This document shows, one piece after another, positions 17,743 to 26,533 of a stretch of 64,000 nt of DNA. The notes under the pieces were generated by a model. The model had not been told where the DNA came from and did not search any database. It saw only the letters and a program-made list of their open reading frames with translations. The stretch is taken from NCBI RefSeq assembly GCF_001078055.1, contig NZ_CP010777.1, positions 4,617,001 to 4,681,000 of the forward strand. The letters run 5' to 3'. The position numbers were made by a program, and so were the translations under genes. Origin of the DNA: Rufibacter radiotolerans (GTDB lineage Bacteria > Bacteroidota > Bacteroidia > Cytophagales > Hymenobacteraceae). Numbering within the stretch: the first letter of the stretch is position 1; each line of letters begins with the position of its first letter.

Positions 17743-18828
17743 ATGAAGAAGATACTCGTACTCCTGCTTACTATTCTTACTTTTTCAGCCCAAGCGGCAG
17801 AATCTGCCGAAAACGCCAAATTCAGCCCCGGTGACATGATTATGCACCACATAGGGGATGATTATACCTGGCATTTTGCTGACGGTCTGGTGATGCCTTT
17901 GCCGGTTATATTATATGGCGAGAACGGGTTGGACGTCTTCTCTTCCTCTAATTTCTATGATGCCCACCACAACCTGCAGCCTTACAAAGGTTATGTGATG
18001 GAGCATGGCCATATTTATTACGCTGATGCCAACGGCCATCCGCGCACCGCTCTGGGTGAAAATGGCGAAGAGAAACACGTAGGTCCGTTTGATATCTCCA
18101 TTACCAAGAACGTGGCCTCCATGTTTGTGAGTGTGCTGCTGCTGTTCCTGGTGTTCTTCTCTATTGCCGGTTCTTACACAAAGAACCGCGGCCGCGCGCC
18201 AAGAGGCCTTCAGTCTTTCTTTGAGCCCATCATTGTGTTTGTGCGTGATGAGATCGCCAAAACCAACATTGGCCCTAAGTATGAGCGCTTCATGCCGTAC
18301 CTGCTTACCGTGTTCTTCTTTATCTGGTTCAATAACCTGCTGGGTCTTTTGCCTGGTGGCGCTAACTTAACCGGTAACATTGCCGTTACGCTGGTATTGG
18401 CCGTAATGACGTTGTTGATTACGGTGTTCAGCGGGAACAAGTCTTACTGGGGGCACATCTTCAATACCCCGGGTGTTCCGTGGTGGTTGAAGTGGGGTAT
18501 TCCCATCATGCCCATGGTAGAGGTGATAGGTATCTTCACCAAGCCTTTCTCCCTCATGGTCCGGCTTTTCGCCAACATCACGGCGGGCCACATCATCATC
18601 CTGAGTTTGTTCAGCTTGATCTTTATCTTTGAAAGCGTTGCCATTGGTCCATTGAGTGTGGCGTTCGCCATCTTTATGAACTTCCTGGAGTTGTTTGTGG
18701 CCCTGTTGCAGGCGTACATCTTTACCTTGCTTTCTGCCATGTACTTTGGCGGCGCGGTAGAGGAGCATGACCACCATGATGACATGGGCTTTGGAGATGC
18801 CCCGTACGCGGTTGACGCACACCATTAA
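17743..18828 (+). CDS. atpB: ATP synthase F0 subunit a
   Basis: Subunit a forms the proton half-channels beside the c-ring. The 361-residue product has the Bacteroidota-type signal peptide (about 1-18) and a roughly 110-residue periplasmic extension before the usual membrane domain. The membrane domain includes FIWFNNLLGLLPGGANLTGNI, and the essential arginine is in MVRLFANITAGHII (Arg274). The C-terminal helices (FLELFVALLQAYIFTLLSAMYF) match the family, and the protein ends in an acidic His-rich tail (EEHDHHDD, VDAHH). The extension explains why the protein is longer than the 270 residues of E. coli subunit a. Confidence 0.96.
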   Translation: MKKILVLLLTILTFSAQAAESAENAKFSPGDMIMHHIGDDYTWHFADGLVMPLPVILYGENGLDVFSSSNFYDAHHNLQPYKGYVMEHGHIYYADANGHPRTALGENGEEKHVGPFDISITKNVASMFVSVLLLFLVFFSIAGSYTKNRGRAPRGLQSFFEPIIVFVRDEIAKTNIGPKYERFMPYLLTVFFFIWFNNLLGLLPGGANLTGNIAVTLVLAVMTLLITVFSGNKSYWGHIFNTPGVPWWLKWGIPIMPMVEVIGIFTKPFSLMVRLFANITAGHIIILSLFSLIFIFESVAIGPLSVAFAIFMNFLELFVALLQAYIFTLLSAMYFGGAVEEHDHHDDMGFGDAPYAVDAHH

Positions 18829-18867
18829 TTTTTGAATTCCTTTTTTTAACTATATATATCTACTACT

Positions 18868-19122
18868 ATGTTAGGATTATTGCTTGCATTGTCTCTAGGC
18901 TCAGGCTACGCGATCATGGGTGCCGGTATCGGCGCTGGTTTAGTTGCTCTTGGTGCCGGTTTGGGTATCGGTAGAATCGGTGGCTCTGCCATGGAATCTA
19001 TTGCCAGACAACCAGAGGCCGGTGGTAAGATCCAGACTGCGATGATTATCGCTTCTGCTCTTATTGAAGGTGTTGCCCTGTTTGGGGTAGTTGTTTGCCT
19101 TCTGATTTCTTTCATCCAATAA
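18868..19122 (+). CDS. atpE: ATP synthase F0 subunit c
   Basis: The 84-residue proteolipid has two membrane helices joined by the polar loop ARQPE (47-50). The proton-carrying carboxylate is Glu67 in ALIEGVALFG. The glutamine and the second hydroxyl/carboxyl ligand typical of sodium-binding c subunits are absent (IEGV instead of AEST-type), so proton coupling is inferred. The Gly-rich first helix (GAGIGAGLVALGAGLGIG) is standard for tight ring packing. It is followed by an intra-operon hairpin before atpF. Confidence 0.96.
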   Translation: MLGLLLALSLGSGYAIMGAGIGAGLVALGAGLGIGRIGGSAMESIARQPEAGGKIQTAMIIASALIEGVALFGVVVCLLISFIQ

Positions 19123-19135
19123 TTGGGTGTTTTCG

Positions 19136-19173
19136 CCTCACCCGTCCTGACGATTGGTCTGGACGGGTTGAGG
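19136..19173 (+). terminator. Intra-operon hairpin between atpE and atpF
   Basis: CCTCACCCGTCC (19136-19147) pairs with GGACGGGTTGAGG (19161-19173) with one bulge and a 13-base loop. It is followed by GGAAAAG, not a T-run, so it is more likely an mRNA-stability or partial-attenuation element that sets the high c-subunit level than a full terminator. Confidence 0.5.
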
Positions 19174-19236
19174 GGAAAAGAGCAAGTAGAACGTATACGT
19201 TGAAAAACAGTACCTTTCGTTAAATAACCATACAAG

Positions 19237-19740
19237 ATGAATCCATTAGTAACCCCGGGTATCGGATTACTTATCTGGCAAGTGATCACCTTTTTGGTGG
19301 TCCTTTTCCTGTTATCTAAGTTTGCCTGGAAGCCTATCATGGCCGCCCTGCGCGAGCGCGAAGACAACATTGATGCCGCCCTTAGCATGGCCGAGAAAGC
19401 CAAGTTGGAGATGCAGGCCCTGAAAGCTGACAACGAGCGTCTCTTAACCGAGGCCCGTGTGGAGCGTGACCGTATCCTGAAAGATGCCTCTGAGGCGGCC
19501 AACCATTTAGTGGAAACAGCCCGCACCAAAGCCTCTGAAGAAGGTGCCCGTCTGGTAGAGCAAGCCCGTGTGTCTATTGAGAACGAGAAGAACGCCGCTT
19601 TAACTGAGGTGAAGAACCTGGCCGCTTCCCTTTCTATTGACATTGCCGAAAAATTGCTGAGACGTGAGCTGCAGGACCAGCAAGCGCAACGTGCCTTGGT
19701 AGAGAGCTACCTGCGCGACGCTGAGGTAAGCCTGAAGTAA
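19237..19740 (+). CDS. atpF: ATP synthase F0 subunit b
   Basis: Subunit b is the peripheral stalk that holds the F1 head against rotation. The 167-residue protein has one N-terminal membrane helix (GLLIWQVITFLVVLFLLSKF, about residues 6-25) with the conserved FAWKPI boundary, then a long charged coiled coil (ALREREDNIDAALSMAEKAK onward). It ends in the region that binds delta (SIDIAEKLLRRELQDQQAQ). Length is typical. It lies 114 bases after atpE, with the hairpin in the gap, and 74 bases before atpH. Confidence 0.95.
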   Translation: MNPLVTPGIGLLIWQVITFLVVLFLLSKFAWKPIMAALREREDNIDAALSMAEKAKLEMQALKADNERLLTEARVERDRILKDASEAANHLVETARTKASEEGARLVEQARVSIENEKNAALTEVKNLAASLSIDIAEKLLRRELQDQQAQRALVESYLRDAEVSLK

Positions 19741-19814
19741 TACGAAACAGGAGCGGCGCTTCCCGCTTTCAAAAAAGGAAGCCTGAGTTTTAATCATTCA
19801 CGCAAGAGAAAGAA

Positions 19815-20372
19815 ATGTCAGACATCAGAGTTGCCTCCAGGTACGCAAAATCATTGCTGGGGCTGGCTGAGGAAAAAGGCCTGCTGGAGCAGATATATGC
19901 TGATATGCTCCTTTTTACCAAAACGGTAGAAGAAACCCGTGAATTGCAACTGGCGTTATGCAACCCTATTGTAAAGCACGACAAGAAACTGGCTATCCTG
20001 ACGGCTATTTTTGGCAACAAGGTAAATGCCATGACCATGGCCTTCTTCAGAATCATTACCCAGAAAAACCGGGAAAATGTACTGGATGCCGTGGCACGGG
20101 AGTTTGTGACGCAATACAATCTTTATAAAGGAATACAGAAGGCGACAGTGACCACCGCTGTTCCTTTAACGGGAGACCTACGGGCCACTTTCCAGAAAAT
20201 GGTAGAGGACCGCACCGGCATGAAAGTAGAATTGCAGGAAAAGGTTGACCCCGAAGTTATTGGTGGTTATATGCTCCGCATTGGAGATGATCAATTAGAT
20301 AGTACTGTGCGTTCACGCGTGCAGAAGTTGAAAAACAAGTTTAAAGAAAACCCATACATTACTAAACTATAA
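19815..20372 (+). CDS. atpH: ATP synthase F1 subunit delta
   Basis: Delta joins the peripheral stalk to the alpha subunits at the top of F1. The 185-residue protein has the expected opening VASRYAKSLLGLAEEKGLLE, the NPIVKHDKKLAIL segment in the N-terminal helical domain and the C-terminal signature VDPEVIGGYMLRIGDDQLDST with VRSRVQKLKNKF. It ends 2 bases before the atpA start, which indicates coupled translation. Confidence 0.95.
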   Translation: MSDIRVASRYAKSLLGLAEEKGLLEQIYADMLLFTKTVEETRELQLALCNPIVKHDKKLAILTAIFGNKVNAMTMAFFRIITQKNRENVLDAVAREFVTQYNLYKGIQKATVTTAVPLTGDLRATFQKMVEDRTGMKVELQEKVDPEVIGGYMLRIGDDQLDSTVRSRVQKLKNKFKENPYITKL

Positions 20373-20374
20373 TC

Positions 20375-21955
20375 ATGGCAGAAGTTAGACCTGATGAAGT
20401 GTCAGCTATTTTAAGAGAACAGCTGTCAAATTTCAGAACAGAAGCTGAACTAGAAGAAGTTGGTACGGTTCTGCAAATCGGTGACGGTGTTGCTCGTATC
20501 TACGGCTTGTCCAAAGCACAGTCTGGGGAGTTGATCGAGTTTGAGAACGGTCTGCAAGCCCTTGTACTGAACCTGGAAGAAGACAACGTGGGTGCGGTAT
20601 TGTTGGGTGACTGGAGCGGCATCAAAGAAGGCGATACAGTTAGAAGAACAAATAAAATTGCCTCCGTAAGAGTAGGCGATGGCATGGTAGGCCGCGTAGT
20701 AAACACCATGGGAACGCCTATTGACGGCAAAGGTCCTTTGGTTGGCGAGCTATACGAAATGCCGATTGAAAGAAAAGCACCAGGTGTAATCTACCGCCAG
20801 CCGGTAAATGAGCCGTTGCAAACCGGTATCAAAGCCATTGACTCCATGATTCCGATTGGCCGTGGCCAGCGGGAATTGATCATTGGTGACCGCCAGACAG
20901 GTAAATCTGCTGTGGCCATTGACACCATCATCAACCAGGGTGAGTTCTTTGACCGTGGTGAGCCTGTTTATTGTATTTATGTAGCCATCGGGCAGAAAGC
21001 CTCTACCGTAGCGCAGATCGTGAATGCCCTGGAGGCTGCCGGTGCCATGCGTTACACCGTGGTAGTAGCCGCTCCGGCTGCTGACCCAGCTCCGTTGCAG
21101 TTCTACGCACCGTTCACCGGTGCCGCCATTGGCGAGTTCTTCCGTGATACCGGTCGTCCTGCCCTGGTAGTATATGATGACTTGTCTAAGCAAGCCGTAG
21201 CGTACCGTGAAGTGTCCCTGTTGCTTCGTCGTCCTCCAGGACGTGAGGCCTATCCAGGTGACGTTTTCTACCTTCACTCCCGTTTGTTGGAGCGTGCCGC
21301 TAAGATCAACGCCTCTGACAGCATCGCACAAGCCATGAACGACTTGCCAGAGTCTATCAAGCACCTGGTGAAAGGAGGTGGTTCTTTGACCGCTCTTCCA
21401 ATCATTGAGACCCAGGCTGGTGACGTTTCTGCCTATATCCCAACCAACGTGATCTCTATCACTGACGGTCAGATCTTCCTGGAAACTAACTTGTTCAACT
21501 CTGGTATCCGTCCGGCTATCAACGTAGGTATCTCGGTATCACGCGTAGGTGGTAACGCCCAGATCAAGTCTATGAAGAAAGTGGCTGGTACCTTGAAACT
21601 GGATCAGGCGCAGTTCCGTGAACTGGAAGCGTTTGCCAAGTTCGGTTCTGACCTTGATGCTGCTACCAAGCTGACCATTGAGCGTGGCCGCAGAAACCTG
21701 GAAGTATTGAAGCAGGCGCAATTTTCGCCAGTATCAGTAGAAGATCAGGTAGCTATGATCTACTGCTGTACCAATGGTCTGATTGATGACGTGCCGGTAA
21801 ATGAGGTGCGTACCTTTGAGAAAGACTTCAGAACTACTTTGAACGCCCAGCACCGTCCGGTATTAGATGCGTTGAGAGCAGGTAAGATTGATGACAGCGT
21901 AACCAATGAGCTGAAGCAAGTAGCTCGTGAACTTACTGCTAAGTACCGTAAATAA
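20375..21955 (+). CDS. atpA: ATP synthase F1 subunit alpha
   Basis: Alpha is the non-catalytic nucleotide-binding subunit of the F1 hexamer. The 526-residue protein has the Walker A loop GDRQTGKS at 171-178, the LVVYDDLSKQAVAYREVSLLLRR Walker B and hinge region, the SRLLERAAK segment and the PAINVGISVSRVGGNAQ signature containing the arginine that reaches the catalytic site. Length is normal. No atpD (beta) or atpC (epsilon) follows; in Bacteroidota these are commonly in a separate locus, so absence here is expected. Confidence 0.97.
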   Translation: MAEVRPDEVSAILREQLSNFRTEAELEEVGTVLQIGDGVARIYGLSKAQSGELIEFENGLQALVLNLEEDNVGAVLLGDWSGIKEGDTVRRTNKIASVRVGDGMVGRVVNTMGTPIDGKGPLVGELYEMPIERKAPGVIYRQPVNEPLQTGIKAIDSMIPIGRGQRELIIGDRQTGKSAVAIDTIINQGEFFDRGEPVYCIYVAIGQKASTVAQIVNALEAAGAMRYTVVVAAPAADPAPLQFYAPFTGAAIGEFFRDTGRPALVVYDDLSKQAVAYREVSLLLRRPPGREAYPGDVFYLHSRLLERAAKINASDSIAQAMNDLPESIKHLVKGGGSLTALPIIETQAGDVSAYIPTNVISITDGQIFLETNLFNSGIRPAINVGISVSRVGGNAQIKSMKKVAGTLKLDQAQFRELEAFAKFGSDLDAATKLTIERGRRNLEVLKQAQFSPVSVEDQVAMIYCCTNGLIDDVPVNEVRTFEKDFRTTLNAQHRPVLDALRAGKIDDSVTNELKQVARELTAKYRK

Positions 21956-21967
21956 TTAATCAACAGA

Positions 21968-22004
21968 AGAAGAGCACGGCGGGTAACCGTGTGCTCTTCT
22001 TTCT
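21968..22004 (+). terminator. Hairpin with weak T-run between atpA and atpG
   Basis: AGAAGAGCAC (21968-21977) pairs exactly with GTGCTCTTCT (21991-22000), followed by TTCT. It looks like a partial terminator or stability hairpin inside the atp operon, as between atpE and atpF. Confidence 0.55.
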
Positions 22005-22028
22005 CTGTTCATATCTGACTAACTATTA

Positions 22029-22919
22029 ATGGCTAGTTTAAAAGAAGTACGTAACCGCATTGTATCTGTAGGGTCAACGCAGCAGATCACCAAAGCCATG
22101 AAAATGGTGGCGGCGGCTAAGTTGCGCCGGGCTCAGGATAATATCCTGCGTATGCGTCCGTATGCATCGCGTCTGAACAGCATTCTCTCTAACCTCTCTA
22201 ACGTAAGCAGCGAGGCCGGCGAAAATGTATATGGACAAAAGCGCGAGGTGCAGCGGGTATTGATTATTGCCGTGACCTCAGACCGTGGTTTGTGCGGAGC
22301 TTTCAACAGTAACGTGATGAAAGCCGTGAACATCCTCATCAATGAGCGGTACAGTGCCCAGGCAGCGGCTGGTAACGTGGAAGTAATGGCCATTGGTAAA
22401 AAAGGCCATGAGTACTTCCTCAAGCGGAACATGCCGTTGGCCGGTGACTATACCACCATCTTCGGCAACCTTTCATTTGAGAGAGTACGCGTGGCGGCAG
22501 AGCAGGCCATGGACGGCTTTGTGGCCGGTACCTATGACCAGGTGGATTTGGTGTACAACGAGTTCAAGAACGTGGCTACCCAGATTGTGCGCACCGAGCA
22601 GTTACTTCCTATCCAGGAGAAAACCGAGGAGCAGGTAGCCAATCAGGTAGAGTCTGACTACATCTTTGAGCCTTCCAAAGAAGAGATTGTGGAGCAGTTG
22701 ATCCCTAAGTCTCTGAAGATTCAGGTGTACAAGGCGGTGTTGGAATCTAATGCCTCTGAGCACGGTGCCCGGATGACCGCCATGGACAAAGCCACGGAGA
22801 ACGCCGGTGAGTTATTGAAAGAACTGAAACTGACTTATAACCGAACGCGGCAGGCCGCCATCACCACCGAGATCCTGGAGATTGTGGGTGGTGCGGAGGC
22901 GCTAGCAGCCAGTAGATAG
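22029..22919 (+). CDS. atpG: ATP synthase F1 subunit gamma
   Basis: Gamma is the central rotor shaft of F1. The 296-residue protein has the conserved N-terminal helix SLKEVRNRIVSVGSTQQITK with MKMVAAAKLRRAQ, the Rossmann-like core (VLIIAVTSDRGLCGAFNSNV) and the C-terminal helix ending ARMTAMDKATENAGELLKEL and NRTRQAAITTEILEIVGGAEAL. Both ends needed to form the antiparallel coiled coil are present. It is the last gene of this operon and is followed by a terminator. Confidence 0.97.
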   Translation: MASLKEVRNRIVSVGSTQQITKAMKMVAAAKLRRAQDNILRMRPYASRLNSILSNLSNVSSEAGENVYGQKREVQRVLIIAVTSDRGLCGAFNSNVMKAVNILINERYSAQAAAGNVEVMAIGKKGHEYFLKRNMPLAGDYTTIFGNLSFERVRVAAEQAMDGFVAGTYDQVDLVYNEFKNVATQIVRTEQLLPIQEKTEEQVANQVESDYIFEPSKEEIVEQLIPKSLKIQVYKAVLESNASEHGARMTAMDKATENAGELLKELKLTYNRTRQAAITTEILEIVGGAEALAASR

Positions 22920-22945
22920 ACAGTCCAACCTCTATACATGCAAGG

Positions 22946-22972
22946 CGCCCATTGAAAAATGGGCGTTTTGCT
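22946..22972 (+). terminator. Terminator after atpG
   Basis: CGCCCATT (22946-22953) pairs with AATGGGCG (22958-22965) with a 4-base loop, followed by TTTTGCTTTT. It starts 27 bases after the atpG stop and ends the atp operon. Confidence 0.8.
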
Positions 22973-23057
22973 TTTATAGCCAAGGTATTACGCCAACGTT
23001 AAATCTTGCGGTAAAAGCCTGAGAAATTAGCCCGGGAAGCTGGTACTGGTATCTTTA

Positions 23058-23094
23058 CGTTTTGAGCCTGTTTTCTTTAAAACGCCCCTAAAAC
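23058..23094. repeat. Dispersed intergenic palindrome, copy 4
   Basis: CGTTTTGAGCCTGTTTTC followed by TTTAAAACGCCCCTAAAAC. The left arm is canonical and the right arm is partly diverged. It lies in the leader region 23 bases upstream of the PafA-type phosphatase ATG. Confidence 0.65.
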
Positions 23095-23117
23095 CTACTG
23101 AAGGAAATAAACAGAAC

Positions 23118-24788
23118 ATGTTGACTAAACTGAAAGCCCCCTGGTTATTGATCATGGTGCTGTTGCTGGGCGCAGGCCCAGGCATAGCCCAGAAAAGGAA
23201 ATCCAAAAATGCCGCCCCAGAAAAGCCCAAGCTGGTGATTGGGATAGTGGTGGACCAGATGCGGTATGATTACCTCTACCGGTTCTGGGGCAAATTTACC
23301 AATGACGGGTTTAAGAGGCTGGTGAACCAGGGATTCAGTTTCCAGAACAACCACTACAACTACGTTCCTACCTATACCGGGCCAGGCCATGCCTCCATCT
23401 ACACGGGTACCACCCCGGCGGTGCACGGCATCATAGGTAATGATTGGTACAACCGCACTACCGGCCGTAACATCTACTGTGCCGAAGACCTAAGCGTGAA
23501 GACCGTGGGCAGTACCTCTAAAGCAGGGGAAATGTCGCCGGTGAACATGATTTCCTCTACCATCACCGATGAGTTGAAATTGGCCACCAACCATAAAAGC
23601 AAGGTGATTGGTCTGAGCCTGAAGGACAGAGGTTCTATTCTCCCTGCCGGCCATGCCGCCAATGCCGCCTATTGGTTTGACGGCAGCAACGGGAGCATGA
23701 TCACCAGTACGTTTTACATGGCGCAGTTACCGGCGTGGGTGCAGGCCTTCAATAACCGTAAACTAGCCGACCAATACCTCAGCCAGCCCTGGACTACCTT
23801 ACTGCCCATAGAGCAGTACACCGAAAGCGACACCGACGACCAGCCCTATGAAGGAACCTTCGCCGGGGAGAAGAAGCCTGTTTTCCCGCATGACATTCCC
23901 GGGTTAAGAGGGAAGACATTTGATCTGCTGAGATCCCTTCCTGCCGGCAACACCCTAACCAAAGAGTTCGCGATTGAGGCCATTAAAGCGGAGAACCTGG
24001 GCAAAGGAACCGTGACCGATTTCCTGGCCATGAGCTTCTCGTCTCCTGATTACGTAGGGCACCAGTTTGGGCCAAACTCCATAGAGGTAGAAGACACCTA
24101 CCTGCGCCTTGACCGTGACCTGGCTGATTTCCTGAAGTTTGTGGACAACCATTTAGGCAAAGAAAACGTTCTGGTTTTTCTAACCGCAGACCACGCCGGG
24201 GCCAATAACCCTACGTACCTGAAAAATTACCGCATTCCGGCGGGCACTACCAACGGGGCTATCATGCGTGATTCCCTGGCCAAGCACCTGAACCAGAAAT
24301 TCGGCAAAGCCGACTACATCATCAAGTTCATGAATCAGCAGATTTACCTGAACCATGAAGTAGCCGAAAGCAAGAAGGTGAATCTGGTAGAGCTACAGGA
24401 AGAATGCGCGCGGTTTGTGCAGCGTTTCCCGGGTATAATGCGCTCGTTCACGGCAGATGCCCTTATGCGCTCCCACTGGGCCACAGGCATAGGCATGATG
24501 ATAGAGAACGGGTATATGCCTTACCGGTCCGGTGACGTTATGATGGTGCTGCAGCCCGGCTGGTATGACGGCTACGGCCGCGCCGAGATAAAGGGAACTA
24601 GCCACGGCACCGCCTGGGGCTATGACACCCATATTCCATTGGTCTGGTACGGGTGGCGGGTGCCCCAGGGAGAATCGTACGTAAGAACAAACATTATTGA
24701 TATTGCCCCCAGTATTGCCGCCTGGCTTAAGATTCAGGAGCCCAACGGAACAACGGGCAAACCTCTTCTGGAATACATGCAGAAGTAA
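23118..24788 (+). CDS. PafA-type alkaline phosphatase, secreted
   Basis: A 556-residue exported phosphomonoesterase of the PafA branch of the alkaline phosphatase superfamily, used in Bacteroidota to release phosphate from organic esters. A signal peptide ends at about residue 24 (GIAQ). Metal and catalytic motifs seen are VVDQMRYDY (Asp46), YTGPGHASI with the likely nucleophile Thr87, GNDWYN (Asn108), LKDRGS with the Lys169/Arg171 pair that distinguishes PafA from PhoA, SSPDYVGHQFGP, LTADHAG and GTSHGTAWGYD. The assignment of Thr87 as nucleophile is by motif position. The gene ends 29 bases before the pyrophosphatase gene, so the two phosphate-releasing enzymes may be co-transcribed. Confidence 0.88.
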   Translation: MLTKLKAPWLLIMVLLLGAGPGIAQKRKSKNAAPEKPKLVIGIVVDQMRYDYLYRFWGKFTNDGFKRLVNQGFSFQNNHYNYVPTYTGPGHASIYTGTTPAVHGIIGNDWYNRTTGRNIYCAEDLSVKTVGSTSKAGEMSPVNMISSTITDELKLATNHKSKVIGLSLKDRGSILPAGHAANAAYWFDGSNGSMITSTFYMAQLPAWVQAFNNRKLADQYLSQPWTTLLPIEQYTESDTDDQPYEGTFAGEKKPVFPHDIPGLRGKTFDLLRSLPAGNTLTKEFAIEAIKAENLGKGTVTDFLAMSFSSPDYVGHQFGPNSIEVEDTYLRLDRDLADFLKFVDNHLGKENVLVFLTADHAGANNPTYLKNYRIPAGTTNGAIMRDSLAKHLNQKFGKADYIIKFMNQQIYLNHEVAESKKVNLVELQEECARFVQRFPGIMRSFTADALMRSHWATGIGMMIENGYMPYRSGDVMMVLQPGWYDGYGRAEIKGTSHGTAWGYDTHIPLVWYGWRVPQGESYVRTNIIDIAPSIAAWLKIQEPNGTTGKPLLEYMQK

Positions 24789-24817
24789 CCCAACAAGTGA
24801 ATTAGAGAAAGAGAAAT

Positions 24818-25378
24818 ATGATAGAGACTACTAAAAACGCCATGAACCCATGGCATGACGTGACGTACGGCGAAGACGCGCCTAAAATTGTAACTGGTAT
24901 TATTGAGATCCCGAAGGGATCTAAAGCGAAGTACGAGCTGGACAAAGAAAGCGGGATGCTGAAACTGGACCGTGTCCTTTTTTCTTCCATCCACTACCCG
25001 GCCAATTACGGCTTCATTCCGCAGACATACTGTGATGACAAAGATCCATTAGACATTCTGGTGATCTGCTCCATTGACGTGCAACCTATGTGCCTGATTG
25101 ATGCCAAAGTGATTGGCGTGATGCAGATGATTGACAACAACGAGGAAGATGACAAAATCATCGCCGTGGCGGCCAATGACATGTCTGTAAAGCATATCAA
25201 TGATATTTCTGAGTTGCCTCCGCACACGCTTATTGAGATCCAGCGCTTCTTTGAGGATTACAAGAAACTAGAGAATAAGGAAGTGATCGTGGAGAACTTT
25301 CTGGGCCGTGAGGACGCCTACAAGATTATTGAGCAGAGCATTGAACTGTACAATACCACGTTCAGAGACCAGGACTAA
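24818..25378 (+). CDS. ppa: Inorganic pyrophosphatase (family I)
   Basis: This soluble enzyme hydrolyses pyrophosphate to phosphate and pulls biosynthetic reactions forward. The 186-residue protein contains the family I metal signature in YCDDKDPLDILV, with IEIPKGSKAKYELDK and HYPANYGFIPQTY forming the rest of the active site. Residues from DAKVIGVMQMIDNNEEDDKIIAVA complete the barrel. It starts 29 bases after the secreted phosphatase and is followed by a terminator. Confidence 0.96.
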   Translation: MIETTKNAMNPWHDVTYGEDAPKIVTGIIEIPKGSKAKYELDKESGMLKLDRVLFSSIHYPANYGFIPQTYCDDKDPLDILVICSIDVQPMCLIDAKVIGVMQMIDNNEEDDKIIAVAANDMSVKHINDISELPPHTLIEIQRFFEDYKKLENKEVIVENFLGREDAYKIIEQSIELYNTTFRDQD

Positions 25379-25403
25379 GTACGAGCCGCTAGCCGGTTGT
25401 CAG

Positions 25404-25439
25404 GCGCCACTTTCCGTATAGGGGAGTGGCGCTTTTTTT
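25404..25439 (+). terminator. Rho-independent terminator after ppa
   Basis: GCGCCACT (25404-25411) pairs with AGTGGCGC (25425-25432), followed by seven T residues. It starts 25 bases after the ppa stop. Confidence 0.88.
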
Positions 25440-25560
25440 GCCTACCTCACCCATGGTAAAACGGCGGCGGCAGAAACTGGAGAATATTGTTGCACCTCTA
25501 TTTTCTGCAGCCGTATCTTGCCAAAAGAACGTAAGCCCTATACGTTGACACCCCAGTAGC

Positions 25561-26430
25561 ATGAGGCTAGCCAAGAGAATCTTGAAGTTTATTCTGTACA
25601 GCAATATCTTTTTGGCCCTGTGCGCCACGGCACTGGTCTGGGAAACCTATCTGCTGACCAATATGCCTATCTCTTTGCGGTTAGGGGTAATCGTGTTTTT
25701 CTCCACGTTCTTCATCTACAACGTAGACAGCCTGCTGCCTTACAAGTTCAACCAGGAAGGGGGCCATACGCCTAGGGCCGCCTGGATCCAGAAGAATCGG
25801 CTGGAGCTCATTTTCCTGTCGCTGGGCAGTGCCCTGAGCGTGCTTTTCTTGTATTGGACCGCCATTTTTGACCTGAATTTCTGGTTTCTGCTGCACCTGG
25901 TGGTGGTGGCAGGCCTGTACTCGGTGGCCATTGTGCCGGAGGGCGACCGGTACATTCCGTTACGGGATATCCCGTTGCTGAAGGTATTTCTCATTGCCTA
26001 TGTCTGGTCTGCGGTCACCGTGCAGTTGCCGCTCATGGAGGCCGGCCGTGACCTTTTTGCGGGGGAGAACCTTTTGATCTTCCTGCGCCGGTTCCTGTTC
26101 CTGTTTGCTCTCACGTTGGTGTTTGATATCAGAGACCTGTACAAAGACAAGCAGAGCGGCACGCTTACCTTCCCGGGGAAGTGGGGTGTCCTGAAGACGA
26201 AACAGATAGCATTGGCTGCCTTGGTCCTGTATGTGTTGCTGGCGCCGCTGTCTATGTCCTGGGCTGCCGCTATTGGCCTGGGGCTTGCCGGGGTAGGCGC
26301 CGCCCTGGTGGTCTGGAACGCCCATCAATACCGCTCCCAGTACTACTTCCTGGTTCTGGCAGACGGCATGATGCTGGTCCAGTTCATACTGGTCTGGTTG
26401 CTTTCCGGCGCCTTTACCATTCCGCTATAA
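25561..26430 (+). CDS. UbiA-like prenyltransferase family membrane protein
   Basis: A 289-residue polytopic membrane protein with about eight hydrophobic segments. The segment FFIYNVDSLLPYKF around residues 50-64 and the loop DIRDLYKDKQSGTLTFP around 185-201 resemble the two Asp-rich motifs of UbiA-type prenyltransferases (NxxxD and DxxxD), though the first is degenerate. The substrate cannot be read from the sequence; menaquinone or haem side-chain pathways are only possibilities. It is preceded by 182 bases with the ppa terminator and followed by a convergent gene, so it is likely monocistronic. Confidence 0.6.
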   Translation: MRLAKRILKFILYSNIFLALCATALVWETYLLTNMPISLRLGVIVFFSTFFIYNVDSLLPYKFNQEGGHTPRAAWIQKNRLELIFLSLGSALSVLFLYWTAIFDLNFWFLLHLVVVAGLYSVAIVPEGDRYIPLRDIPLLKVFLIAYVWSAVTVQLPLMEAGRDLFAGENLLIFLRRFLFLFALTLVFDIRDLYKDKQSGTLTFPGKWGVLKTKQIALAALVLYVLLAPLSMSWAAAIGLGLAGVGAALVVWNAHQYRSQYYFLVLADGMMLVQFILVWLLSGAFTIPL

Positions 26431-26491
26431 CGCTATTCCTGCTGCTCACTCTTGTAGGTTTGGTTCTACTGGGGTAGCCTTAGACTTAAGT

Positions 26492-26529
26492 CGTTTTAGG
26501 CCCGTTTTTCAGAAAACAGGCTCAAAACG
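26492..26529. repeat. Dispersed intergenic palindrome, copy 5
   Basis: CGTTTTAGGCCCGTTTTTC returns as GAAAACAGGCTCAAAACG. It lies between the convergent UbiA-like and nnrD/E genes, 4 bases from the nnrD/E stop. Confidence 0.8.
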
Positions 26530-26533
26530 CGTT

